Shown here: positions 1 through 11,524 of the stretch, in pieces
Layout: the number at the start of each line of letters is the position of its first letter
How positions within the stretch are numbered: the stretch's first letter is position 1
Assembly: GCF_964355755.1 (NCBI RefSeq)
Contig: NC_092675.1
Coordinates: 6,048,312 to 6,112,311, forward strand
Length of the DNA: 64,000 bases
Direction of reading: 5' to 3'
Source of the DNA: Antedon mediterranea
Taxonomy: Eukaryota > Echinodermata > Crinoidea > Comatulida > Antedonidae
Notes under the pieces: generated by a model
What the model was told of the DNA's origin: nothing
What the model saw: the letters and a program-made list of their open reading frames with translations, nothing else
Database searches by the model: none
Made by a program: the position numbers and the translations under genes

Positions 1-499
1 CTTTGTTAATTAATGTTGTACATTTGTTTACTATTCATTTATACTGTGATAATCTAACAATAACATATTTATTTCTATTTAATATATATATACCAAATAA
101 TGGGAACATTGTTGTGAAATAAACTGTCATAAATGTTTATATTAGATACAATTTCAAGGCTATATCTACGCCTATATAGCACCCCCTATGGCTGTTATGA
201 TATCCGTGCATTGTAAGCCGGTTGGATGGCTGAATGTGTAGTGCCTGGGTCTCGCAATGTGATGCTGTAGCGTTGGGCTAGGGATAAAAAATCATTGTTT
301 TTTTTTTACTCGCCATCTTCTTTATTTTGTTCTCACCATTTTCCTTGAGGGATTTTTTTTTAGATGACTGGGCCCGATTGGTCAATAGGTGTAGATATAT
401 AATCTAGCTTTGGTCTACGACTAGGCGTAGATGCCGCCACTGCGTTATATTTAACCCCTTTTTTTGTGCGTCATTAATGAATCCTTATTATTTTTTTAG
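1..499 (+). other. Intron of NASP (5' end outside)
   Basis: AT-rich intronic sequence ending in the acceptor TATTTTTTTAG at 489-499. No exon seen. A GC-richer patch at about 165-285 may be a decayed SINE. Confidence 0.5.
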
Positions 500-3400
500 A
501 TGGTGCTGGAGGCAGCAAGGATGAAAGTACCGCTGATGATGAAGTAAATATATCTTGAAACTCTTTTCTTTTATATGTGCTACAACAATCTTTTGCGTTG
601 TTCTCAATTGTGATCAACAATGCCCCCAATATATTATGAAATTAGCATTATTAATAGTACTAATTGTATTGATGTAAACTTTTCACACTATGGCTATTTT
701 ACTGATATATTTACAAAGAAAGATGAAATTTCGAAATAAAATTGTGGAACTATATTAAATTTTAAATAAGAATTTATATAAGACAATAAACAATGGTGTT
801 TTTTTTCATTGTAGGCAGAAACGGCAGAGGACATCTCAAATTTTGAACTAGCATGGGAAATGCTTGAACTTGCCAGGGTTATATTTTTAGAGTAAGTTAA
901 CATTCTGATTAGTATTATCACAGCCATCATTGACATTTAATTTTTTATAATGTGCCATGCATCATGTTCTCCCATTGTTTTGTAAACAAAGTCTGGTATT
1001 GGGTATTTAGACCGTTTAGAAAAGTCATTGGGAGAGTTGACCGTAGTGTACCGTGTATGAAAAAAGTCCCAACATTTTTTTAATGGAAGCAAATGGCTAA
1101 ATTAATGTTTTGTTTTTGTTCAGAGCATACTGTATTATTTCATTTGTTAAAAGACAAGACTCTTTGAATGGTCCACTCATGAAAATATTTCTCCAATACT
1201 AAGCTACTGTATTCAACATTAATGTTTTTACATTCTGTATTTAAATTTAGCGAAGACAAACAAAAACAGCTTCAAATAGCTCATGTTCATCTGACTCTAG
1301 GTGAGCTCAGCATGGAAACTGAAAATTACAATCAGAGCATTAAGGACTTTCATAAATGCCTTGAACTGCGAGGAAAGCATTTAGATGAAGACGACAGGCT
1401 ATTGGCAGAGACGCACTACAGCTTGGGATTGGTCTATGGTCTTGACAAAGACTTTGAGAAGTCAATTGAGGTGCATTGTTCACATTTTTTCTGTTCAATT
1501 GGTAGTCTGTTCTGGGGTGGTACTTACTATATTTAGAATATAAATATCCACGGCCTAAAGCCTGAAATTGAGCATTAACAATAATTACCTGGATACCTCT
1601 TGGTTGAAATTGAATGCATGAAGATTTGTGTATTGACAACACTAATGTTGGTAAAATGACAGCTAGCATAGGTTTTTGACAACAATTCATTTTTCAATCG
1701 ATGCTGTGCTTGCACAACAAATAATTGTGTATATACCATACTGTATTGGCTATGATGATTTGCACAGGGGTCTGATGTTGGCCTTAATATGAAGGCTTAG
1801 CCTTTTGTAACATTTCTAGTATTGCATGTGGTGATTCTAGAGTGAGTGCAGAGGGAAGACAACCTAGCATATCTGAGCTAAGTTTTATTACATTTTTGTC
1901 TTAAAAATGAAAAGTTTTTCCATCAATAATTTACCTGCTATTGGTATTTACCCGTTTACTGGTCTTGGTATTTACCCGTTTACTGGTCTTGGTGGTACCA
2001 ATACAAATATGGTATCCTATTTTAAGAGATACGCCTCCCAAAACTGTACAATAAAATAAATATTTTGATTTGTTATTAGAGCTATGAAAAGTCTTTGAAT
2101 GTGATCGACCTGAGAATCAAGAACTTGCATACAACTCTGAAGGAACATGAAGCAGGAGAAGAAGATGGTAATTTTGTGCATAATTTCCTCGTTTTGTGTA
2201 ATTCGAATCAATATACCATGGAACCCCTCCTTTGGGTTACCTTTGTTACTTCCATGTGAAAGGAGCAAGGGTAACCCAAATGCAGTTTGTTTTCTCCCGT
2301 GTCCCCTAAACTTGTAGAGCAGAGCTCCCAACTCTCCCGATAATGGCAGAAGTCTCCCGATAATGGCAGAAGTCTCCCAATATTTCGAGTCGTAAAAAAG
2401 TGACTAATATAATATAAAGATGCTTAAAAATGGATGCATTGGCATAAATTTTACGCCCGGCACATCCGACATAACATGTTTACTATTATTAATTGCAATA
2501 TTTTTGGTTTGATGTACTGGTGTAGTGCCTTCTATAGTTTCATAGAACCTCCCGTTGGTTCATTTTTCCAAGTTGGAAGGTAGAAACCAAACTAATATCT
2601 ATGTACCGTTTCATTGATTTGCCGGTGTACTAGTTCACACGCAGCCACCGTCACAAACGCATCATAGTACTATACTATACAGTGGGCCCTCTGGGAAAAC
2701 AGTCTTTGACTGAAGAGGCTACCCAGTATATAGAATATTTAATAATTTGATATTTTAGAAAAAGACTGCTCAGAACATTCACCAGAGGATATTACAAAAG
2801 AAATTAAGGAGCTTGAAGCGCTTATTCCAGACATAAATTCAAAGGTAATTTTCATAAATAAAATAATTCTGAATAACAGAAATGGTGGGTGGCATTCTAA
2901 TGGCTGGAATTCGGAAATGCTTTTATTGAAACCATGTTTCTTTTGATTCTGTGACTATTTATGTAGTATAGAATGTGCGTACATCTCAAACTTCCTAATA
3001 GTGAGTCCCCCCCCCCCCCCTTAATTCATATTTACACTGTATAAAGCTGTCGACCTATCAACAATAGTTTGACAAGAAGTGTGATGTGCCCAAATATGAC
3101 ATCATCATGTCTACATATGGGCACATCACATTTTTTGTCACATAAAGTTTGATAGTGTAGATAGAGCTAAATATGCGTTTTTCCTTTTTAGATTGAAGAT
3201 TCAAAGGAAATGAAGAAAAATGTTTCGGACTCTGTGAAAGCTACTTTTGTAAGTTTTAATTACTTATATCAAATTTTATCTTGTGAATTATGTACATTTT
3301 GTATGTTTTAGTTTCTTTGATCGTGAATATCCTAATGACAATTGTATGAATTCTCTTTTAGGCTTCATCAGCTTTTGGCCAATCTTCATCTTCTGCAACA

Positions 3401-4061
3401 GTCAATGTCGTAAGTGTTACTCGTTTGTTTTATCAAAATCTGAAATTGTGAATACATAAGCATTGAATTGAAATCTTCCAGATAAATTTTAAGTCAAATA
3501 GTAGTCATTCCGAGAAATCATCTAATATACTTGTTCTCGATATTAATTGAATGCTTTCTTTTTTTTAAAGATCAAAGCAAAACCAACTCAAAAGACAGAA
3601 AATGCCACAGATGTCTCTCACCTAATGAGAAAAAAGGTCAGTACATTTGCAAAATTTAAATCCTTTTGTAGCGCTACTTAAATTAGTAAGTATTTTAATT
3701 TCTGCCAAATACTACACACTGTTATAAAAGGCAAGAGAAAACGGATCCATATTTCTGAGCGTTTCTTTTTATTTTGATCCAGAGGAAACCTGATGAAAAT
3801 GATGGCAACGATTCAAAGAAAAGCAAGAATGAAGCGCCATCAACGAATGGATCGGCCGCTAATGGCGACAAAGCAAAGGTTTGCAAATCAGATTTTTATT
3901 CATGTCAGATTATTGTAAAGTATTCTCACCGGCCCTGTTAATAATTAAGTCCACCCTTGGTAATATTTACTCATTAACTTTCTGTTTAATTTTCATTTCA
4001 GGTTAAACAGAAGACGGTTGAAGATGTTTTGGCGGCAAAAGAATGTAGCATGGAAACTTAA
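500..4061 (+). CDS. NASP: NASP histone chaperone, 3' part (10 exons; 5' exons off the left edge)
   Basis: NASP binds histones H3-H4 in the nucleus and keeps a soluble pool for nucleosome assembly. Exons, joined with consistent phase: 500-543, 815-891, 1251-1470, 2080-2167, 2759-2844, 3192-3248, 3362-3409, 3571-3636, 3783-3878, 4002-4061 (stop TAA). The first visible exon is acidic (DESTADDE). The next two give the SHNi-TPR core, with AWEMLELARVIF, AHVHLTLGELSMETENY and RLLAETHYSLGLVYG, all close to vertebrate NASP. Exons 2080-2844 give a charged helical stretch, and 3571-3878 give DVSHLMRKKRKP, the conserved C-terminal block with its nuclear localisation signal. About 280 residues are visible. 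The start codon and any earlier TPR exons must lie before position 1. The donor after 1470 (GTGCATTG) is weak but the join keeps frame. Identification is firm; exon edges come from splice consensus. Confidence 0.93.
1940..1991. repeat. 24-bp tandem duplication in a NASP intron
   Basis: GGTATTTACCCGTTTACTGG appears twice in a row with a 24-bp period. Confidence 0.8.
2329..2380. repeat. Short tandem duplication (CTCCCGATAATGGCAGAAGT)
   Basis: Two exact copies of the 20-mer followed by the start of a third, within a NASP intron. Confidence 0.75.
3044..3169. mobile_element. Foldback MITE, family A copy 1
   Basis: Left end AAGCTGTCGACCTATCAACA is a diverged copy of the family end AAGCTCTGTCTACACTATC; the right end GATAGTGTAGATAGAGCT is its inverse. 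The core carries GTGATGTGCCCAAATATG and its inverted partner. It sits in a NASP intron. Confidence 0.8.
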
Positions 4062-4341
4062 TAAATATAATTAAAACACCAAATAATCATTGAAATTACT
4101 CTGAAATCTTTGTAAATATATTATGTTCTGCCAAATTTTTTAAAATCACAATTCCTTGTATTTTTTTATGTTCAGGTACTAATTATCATTGTAAACAATA
4201 TCAAAGAATATAAAAATTTGTCTGTAAATAGTTGTTATGCTGACCCTACGCGTCTTGAAAGGCTTTTGTTGACCACAAAATGATGTGAATACGCAAGTAG
4301 ATTCAGGTTATTCTTGCAAATGTTATCTGATTTTTTGTAGA

Positions 4342-4347
4342 AATAAA
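4342..4347 (+). promoter_or_regulatory. Candidate poly(A) signal for NASP
   Basis: AATAAA lies 281 nt after the NASP stop codon. Another AATAAA overlaps the stop itself (about 4060) and is too close to be the main signal. This is a motif match only. Confidence 0.4.
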
Positions 4348-5704
4348 CCAGCAAACATGAAAGTATTACTGCCTTTTTTCATTATTGCGTATATTGTCGT
4401 AAGTTGTTACAACCATCTTGCTTCAAGGTGATGACAAGTGTGTACACGGTATGCAAGATGTTTGGAGACTATTTGCCGTATTTTCGTTAAAGTCCATTCT
4501 CTACGTTTTTCATGCTGCTGCTCTAGCCAGCTACGTTCCATGAGGACTACTCATTCATAAGCTAAAGCAAGCAGCAGTTACAGTATCTAAGGCCGACAGT
4601 TTTGTGACTTTGTAAACTTGACTATAATTTATAGATCCAAACCGCTGGACCCAAAAAACGTCTGGGAAAAGAGTCTATGAGGGCTCACTGTAACGATTTT
4701 GGATTCTTGCCCTTTGATTGGTTGACACGAATCAAAAGACTGGATTTTCGTGAAGTCGCGTCTCTAGAGGGTATTCAGTTGCATGCAGGTTGAGGTCACA
4801 CACAGCACATTCAAAGTTCAAAATTGAATGGGCATGTGAATCATAATTATAGAGAACTCTTTCATTTGTATATATTTTTGCGAATATAGGACATCTTTTT
4901 AATATTTCATTATAAACATATCTGAAGAAACGATTAATTTAATTTTAAAATATCGAGCAGCATTTTTTGTAAGGAATATTTATTGTTAGATCTAATTTAA
5001 GGTCGCATATAATGTGAAAATAAATACTATATAGTGCTATTTTTTTATCATTAAACCGTCAACAATTTTAAAGAATTCTAATAATTTAAGCGGCCCTCTA
5101 TAAATCACAAAATTGATATTTTTGATTGATCGTAAAGGCCAAAACAAACGGAAGACCTGATATTTAACAGATTCTGGCAAAAACAGAACAAGAATGTCGG
5201 GCTAGGCCTATAGCTATATACTTAAGAACGGGTCTATAATTGGCAAACATAAAACTAATTTGCAGAAGTCATTTAGGTAAAGTTGCTTATGTTTGTAAAA
5301 TTGGCCAATCAAATTAATTGAGTAAAAGTAACAATGAAAAACATGCAATTTTTTGTTTCTACGGAAGTGATTAACTTTATTAAAACCACAAAATAACATA
5401 TTTAAAGTCTGATTTAATTAATCTTCATTTTTCATGTTTTGGGGTGACAATACTACTGGACATTTCTAATTATCAATTAAAAAAAATTGCAATAAACATT
5501 TCTTCCATCAATTAAGAAATCAAACCGTATTAGTAGATGTTGCCATAAATACTGGGACATGCCCACTTGTTTTTCAACATAAAACATTTCACAAGCAATA
5601 GATTTTTTTTTTTTTTTTTATGTGATGCCTTGAGCTTTATTGTGTCTCCCATCGTTGTTTTGTCGCTTATTTCGAGCTCTAATCAATGCATTAATTGAAC
5701 TATA

Positions 5705-5850
5705 AAGCTCTAGTCTGCACTATCAAACTTTATGTGAAAAAAAATGTGATGTGCCTATATATGGACATGACGATGTCATATCACTACCATATTTAAGCAT
5801 ATTATTACCACTTTTTTTGTCAAACTAGTTTGATAGTGTAGACAGAGCTT
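5705..5850. mobile_element. Foldback MITE, family A copy 2
   Basis: Ends AAGCTCTAGTCTGCACTATC and GATAGTGTAGACAGAGCTT are inverted repeats around a core with CCATATATGGACATGA and TGATGTCATATCACTACC. Confidence 0.85.
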
Positions 5851-6004
5851 TAGGATGTATTACATGAAAGTAACAAATGTTAAACTTGTCACGTTTTTTA
5901 TTATTTTAATAACATGTAAAAATCATTTCTCTAAAATACAAAACCTTTTCTGGTTTTTTTTTTAGATGTTTTTAGTTTCATACTGTACTGATTTAATGTT
6001 CTGT

Positions 6005-6010
6005 TTTATT
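6005..6010 (-). promoter_or_regulatory. Candidate poly(A) signal for TOE1
   Basis: TTTATT on the plus strand reads AATAAA on the gene strand, about 280 nt past the TOE1 stop codon. A second similar motif is at about 6030. The region is AT-rich, so chance matches are likely. Confidence 0.25.
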
Positions 6011-6288
6011 CACTGCGACTTCTTATTTTTTTATTTTGGTATTTAATAATACTTTACTTTATAAAAAAACTTTCAATGAATAAAATGAACTCCATTCCCT
6101 GGACATGTAAATTACATAGTGTCACTAATCATCTTTTCTCTGATTAGACAACGTTATCACGTTTGTTTTTCACACGGACAATTTTTAATGTTTTCCCTCG
6201 GGTAAGTCTTAGGGCTATAGAAACACCAATCCACCAAAAAACGAGTATGGTGAAAGATTTTCTTGGCCTTCAACAACTACAATCTCTT

Positions 6289-9200
6289 TCAATGTATTCC
6301 TTTTGATTCCAAGATGACTTCTGTTATATGCTTAAATTTAGGTGGACATATCTTATGAATCTTTTCCCTATGGAAACTTGATGTCTTGGAAAAGTGACTT
6401 TTTTCTACTAGCAATGGTACAGATTTACCGCTTAAATACAAAAGATTTTTTACATCTATTTGAAATCTTGTGTCTAGACTGGTTTCATGTTTGGTAACTG
6501 TACTGTCCTCCAAATGTTTACATTTTCCTAAGAAACTTGCTAGTGAATATGCGGTCATGAAAGCATCAAAACCGGCTCTGTGTTTCCCGGGCGCCGGTTT
6601 CTTTTCTAATGTTCTTACACTTTTCGTTTCATCAGTCTTAGGGATTGTGGCAATCTCCACTGAACTTTCATTTTCCTTTCTGTCTTTAACCATACTTTCT
6701 ATGTCATTTTGTCCCTCAGTACTTTTCATGTCCTTTTCTTTTACATCCATTGTACATTCATCACTTTTTCCTTTTTTCTTTGTTTCTTCTATTTCATCTG
6801 TTTCCATGGAATGTTTATCTTCAACATCATTTCCACTTCGTTTTCTTTTTCGATTCCTTTTACGCTTCCTTTTATGTTTCTGTAAATGTTCATTGTCTAG
6901 GATAATGTCTGGGTCATGTGAGTAGGGACAAGATATACCTCTGCAACACCATCCATGGCTCTGTAAATTATTTTGAAAAAAATGTTAGATAAATATTAGG
7001 ATGGTTTGTTACGATGATGGGTTTAAGTCACCACACAATGTAAATGTAGTATTAAAGATGTATGCCCCCCAAAAACATGACGATTAATTAAATCAGACTT
7101 TTAATATCAGTTCAGTAGAAAGAAAAACATGAAAAAATGACTTATAAAATGACAAAATAAATGGTTAAATTCAACCAAAAACCTTGGCTAGCAGCCAATT
7201 TGACTAATTTTTGCTTTAAATTACAGTTTTTTCAGGTAAATACATTTTTTTTTCAATCCAATTTTTGGTCAAAGTAAATAACTATCATGTTACATTAAAA
7301 TGGCATATTCAACAAAACGTTTGTTAAGAATTATTTTTTTGGGGGAAAATACATCTTTAATCAGTCTCAGTTTAAATGGAAATTGATGTGATGATATTAG
7401 GTTAAACAACATTGTCATCTGATCAGAACACAGGGAGTCAATCTCCTACTCTTTTCAAATAGTATACCACATTCTATATTTTACATAGTGCATTTATGTA
7501 CATGGGACCACCAGTTTTACATCCCATCTGAAGGACAAGGCTATGAGTATCTTGCCTAAGGTAATGGCATATTGCACAGATGGGTCTTGAATCCATAGCT
7601 CTCAGATGCTAGTCTGATATACCTGGTATACATTACACCATATCATTTTCAGATAGTAGGTAGGTAATAGCTATCAATGGCAAACCTAAATACAAGGTGG
7701 TACATGAGGGTCCAAATCTAACATCTTCACACTTAAAACAAAGCCGAAATTAGTATAATTTATAACAATGTACCATGGAGGTGCCTGTTCCACAAATCTT
7801 GACTCTGCAACTGAAAACCACTGATAAACGGTTCCTATAAAAACTGTTTTGAAACTCTGATAGGACAGACGGACTTACCCCATACTGTTTACAAAACTCA
7901 ACGGGATTGAGCTTCTCTTCCATTGGTTCTTGTAAGTTAGCTGGTAGTTCACAATGTCTGTACTCAACAAACCCCACTCCTTGTGGATACGAACAAAATG
8001 ATATTTGGATATGTTTTTGTCCGGAAGTGCTCAGGACGGCATTTTCTCTTTGACTGCAAAAACAATAAGTCAGTGTATAAGGTAAAGGTGTATTTAAGAG
8101 TCTTTAATAAATAAGGCCTAATATACAAGAATGTAGCGTCACTAATACCCCTTTTACACCGCCGAGCTTATAACAAACCCGTGTCGTGTCCGGATAAATT
8201 TCCTTTTCACACCCGATTCATAACACGGGAATGACACGGGTTGCGTGTATTTACACTGAAAAATTCCAACCCGTGTAAATGTTCTAGATCAATCGAAATA
8301 TCGCCCTCTCACGCACGAAGAGAGACCCTAGTAACGGTTTGCTCATTATACCTCCTACAATTTTGTTTTATGGCAATACACACAAAAATTGAGTCTACTC
8401 GTGAAGAATAATATCTTGAAATAAAAATGAATAACAAATAACCATAAGTTTAATTTATTAAATAAGCGAATAAACAAAATCAATCTTATCCTAATTTTAT
8501 GTAAATTAAATACTATAGTGAGCGAGGATAGTAAACAAACGGATAAAGATACGCTGAGCGTTTTACACCGCAAACACGGGTTCATCCCAAGTGCGTCCCG
8601 GGTTGACTTGACGCTGAATACATTCCGCATCACTTACCCAGGTGATTCAGCGAACCGGGTAACTTTTTACGTCGTTTACACCGGCCTACATTTCCGCATT
8701 TTTGCGTCCCGGGTACGACTCGGGTTTTACAATTCCGGATCAACTCCGCATTTTTACTGGCGGTGTAAAAGGGGTATAAAACCAATACATTTGGGACACC
8801 ACTATTCAGGGACACCCTGTTATTAAAGGGACACTTGCCTGTGAAACGAAAAGAGGGGAAGTGTAGTATGTTTTAACACTACAGCCAACACTGTTCAGAA
8901 GACACCCCTATTAAAGGGACACTTTCCTGTTAAATAAAAGAGGAGCGGTATAGTATGTTTTAACACTACAGCCAACCCTGTTCAGAAGATTACCCCTATT
9001 AAAGGGACACTTTCCAGTGAAACAGAGAAGGAGAAGTATAGTATAGTATGTTTAAAATAACACTACAGCCATATATAAAGGTTCTACTTAATGTTTTTCC
9101 CCCATTTCCATGTTCACCTCCTCATATTAGCAAGAACCTGTCCTTCATTATAAATGTAAAATATAAAATAAAAAACTGTACAGGTATTTGTTCATAAACA

Positions 9201-11078
9201 CATATATTCTAACCTTTTCCGAAAGACATACTCCAAATAACTTGCGTTCATGTGTGACTTATACTCAGCAATGTATTTAGTGTCATAGATCCCTCCTGGA
9301 AACATCTCGGATATATCTGCGATGAATGATGAGTAGCTACCTGGTAGAGGGCAGTATAAATTTTCGTATAAGAACACAAGATCAACAAGACCATTGTGGA
9401 ACACGACCGGTTTTTTGCAGGCAACCATTTCAGTAATAAGTTCTCTTATGTTGTGCTTTTGCATTTTTGTTTCCTAAAAGATAAAAACATTATCAATATT
9501 AAGAAATTTAATGAGACACATAAATATAATAATATAGATTTAAATGAACTTTTGTTAGAATAATAATGGGGTGAACCATGCATGGTTCACCCCAGCTCAA
9601 ACTTGTTTTATAATCTTTTAAACTTGGTTTAAAAGAGTCTAACCCTCACTCACTTATCAGTATATAATAGCAACTTTAAAATGTTCAAGGATGTAGCCAA
9701 TCAGACGCGCTGAAATGAATCACGTGTGCGCTCTTTATTTTTTCACTATCATGCACTGGAGTGGAAAAAGTGAGCAGCAAAAAAACATAACAGCACTCTG
9801 CGTGTAAATCGTATGGCAGATTACCGATTGTGTTCGACCCATGTTATAAAACAAATAATGCACAAGCCTCGGGTGTCGCGCATCGTGCATGTCGCACTTC
9901 CACGAACGCACTCTGACTTGTGCATTATTTGTATAATAACGTATGGAGTTACCTTGTCTACACCTCTTGAATAATACATTCCTTTAGAATACTGTTTATT
10001 AAAATCAAATCCGTGGTTGACAAGAAATTGAAGCGCATCTGGTTCTACTACATACTCCTCGTTGCAGAGGGTTGTCAGATTAAAGGTTTGTGCTTGAAAC
10101 TGTAAACCGAGTCCGTCGGAGACGATGCCAGTTATTTTAAAACAAGCAAGACCAACTGCAAGAATTGATCTTGACTTTGCGACCTCACTTATGAACTTGT
10201 ATCGATCCTCCATACATCTAATGAATGAACAAGTGGTGCAGTGAATACGACAGGGAGTTATACCATATACTGTACATACTGTACCTAGTTATTGACTTTT
10301 TTTGAGCAGTTTGAAATTGTCAAAAATAATCCTTTGACCTTGTCCTTTTTGCAATTTCAAATTGATTTTATACTCATTCAAACCATGGATGAAGTACAGT
10401 AGGCCTAAGGTCTATGCATATGTTATGCGCAATTTTAAATGCGCAATTTCATAATTACATTTGGACAAATTAACACATGAAACGTAGTATAGGCCTAGTA
10501 GTAGTATTTTTAATTGCGCAAATCGTTCAAATGGCGCATAACTATACAGCATTGATTTTGATTGATTCTTAAGTAATTTTTAATAAATTAAACCATGGAG
10601 TAATTAAACTTAATTAATAATTAAATATGTAAAAAACTAAAATATAAATAATCATAATCTTGACTACTTATCACAAACTAAGGCCTACTTACTTTTTGTT
10701 GTTTTATCCTGGCCTAGCTAAACTAAGTACGAACAAAGCCTAAGCTACCTATCACAAGTAGTGCCTCTACAGGCGGCCTAGCCTAGTAGTATAGTAGTAG
10801 AGTAGACTAGAGATAGTGTTTAGTGTAGGGTAGGGGTAGACCTGCTCGAGAGGCTAGGCCTAGCCTAGGCCTAGCTAGGCTAGGCCCTATAGGCCTACCT
10901 AAAAATCATAAAAGTAAACCTACCGCGTTACCAGATTTCGCCGGTTTCCAAGACCACTCAGTTCTAGATCAATGCCTATGAAATCTGATGAACGTACAGC
11001 TAGTAAAAGTGACGGCCAAATGATAGAAATATTCTCACAATGCACATCAACTACCGGTACTTTCTCGAAAGTAGCCAT
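6289..11078 (-). CDS. TOE1: TOE1, DEDDh 3' exonuclease of small nuclear RNAs (complete)
   Basis: TOE1 trims 3' tails of snRNAs and other small RNAs in Cajal bodies. Exons in transcript order: 11078-10924, 10217-9953, 9473-9214, 8053-7879, 6960-6289. Phases agree at every join and give 508 residues (human 510). Catalytic residues are visible: D37 and E39 (GIDLELSGLG), D171 (HNGLVDLVFLY), then H412 and D417 in HRAGFDAFMT near the C terminus. A CCCH zinc finger (C281, C290, C296, H300) is split by the last intron. A Lys/Arg-rich nuclear localisation stretch follows at about 313-326, then an acidic low-complexity linker. The start is the ATG of MATFEKVPVVDVH, matching the conserved VPVVDV start. 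Introns hold a TIR element (8147-8775), an 88-bp tandem repeat and a 26-bp palindrome. All family residues are intact, so I expect an active enzyme. Confidence 0.95.
7050..7362. mobile_element. Family C MITE (~300 bp), copy 1
   Basis: Starts TTAAAGATGTATGCCCCCC and ends GGGGGAAAATACATCTTTAA, giving terminal inverted repeats of about 15 bp. It shares an internal ATAAAATGACAAA...GGTTAA segment and a GGTCAAAGTAAATAACTA segment with copies at 41600 and 49260. In the last TOE1 intron. Confidence 0.7.
7470..7650 (-). mobile_element. Degraded tRNA-derived SINE
   Basis: On the minus strand a decayed tRNA-like head (B-box-like GGATTCAAGACCC) is followed by AGGCAAGATACTCATAGCC, the body motif of the fuller SINE at 43819, and by GTACATAAATGCACTATGTA. 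Confidence 0.55.
8147..8775. mobile_element. Non-autonomous TIR element of about 630 bp
   Basis: Left ACCCCTTTTACACCGCC and right GGCGGTGTAAAAGGGGT are exact inverse ends, flanked by TA on both sides. The interior repeats CGGGT-type words (ACACGGGTT, GTCCCGGGT, AACCCGTGT) in both orientations and has no transposase frame. In TOE1 intron 3. Confidence 0.75.
8785..9075. repeat. 88-bp tandem repeat, three units
   Basis: ATTAAAGGGACAC recurs at 8822, 8910 and 8998, each time followed by AGTATGTTTTAACACTACAG or a close variant. The GGGACACC/TTAAAGGG theme is shared with sequences at 41455, 42474 and 43713. Confidence 0.8.
9568..9593. repeat. Perfect 26-bp palindrome
   Basis: GGGGTGAACCATG is followed at once by its exact reverse complement. 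In TOE1 intron 2. Confidence 0.9.
9850..9936. repeat. Inverted repeat beside TOE1 exon 2
   Basis: ACAAATAATGCACAAG (9852-9867) and CTTGTGCATTATTTGT (9916-9931) are exact inverses around a GC-richer loop. They start 17 nt past the donor of TOE1 exon 2. Confidence 0.75.
10690..10900. repeat. CTAG/GGCC-rich patch
   Basis: Dense overlapping CTAGGCC, GGCCTAG and TAGTAG words, like the larger block at 25290-26060. In TOE1 intron 1. Confidence 0.6.
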
Positions 11079-11524
11079 CGTAATTTTGGCTGGTGTTGTG
11101 TGATGATGTGCATCATGTCAACGAATTAAAAACGTAAACAAAACTTTTATAAAGAGCGCCATCTATAGTCTATGAAACTTTTTTTTTATCGAGTAGACTC
11201 TATACTGTAGTAGCCTTGCTTTATAAACGTCCTCTCACTTACACTACACGTACAGTTCTGGTTTCTTGAGACCCCATTTCATCATTTCATTACTTTGTTG
11301 AATAATTGTACAGAATATAATTTGTTTGTGATTTGATGAATAAATGTATTTGTATTGTAATTAATAGCCTTGCTCCGAATGTGAGTTAGTGTTAATGTTA
11401 TTTTAATATATTAGCGCGTTCGACAAACATATTATCGTCTCTCAAGCGCTGTGGATTTAGCAGATGTTACGCTTTTCCTTATGTTCCCAACATTATTCAA
11501 TAGCATTTACTTGTATTATTTTAG

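Larger units (their letters stand above)
4062..6288. other. NASP-TOE1 convergent intergenic region
   Basis: Holds the 3' UTRs of both genes, a piece of repeat family C at about 5340-5455 and a family A MITE. No coding exon supported. Confidence 0.5.

Noticed and set aside
6470..6925. 151-codon frame on the plus strand
   Set aside because: It is the antisense of the last TOE1 exon, which has clear homology and catalytic residues.
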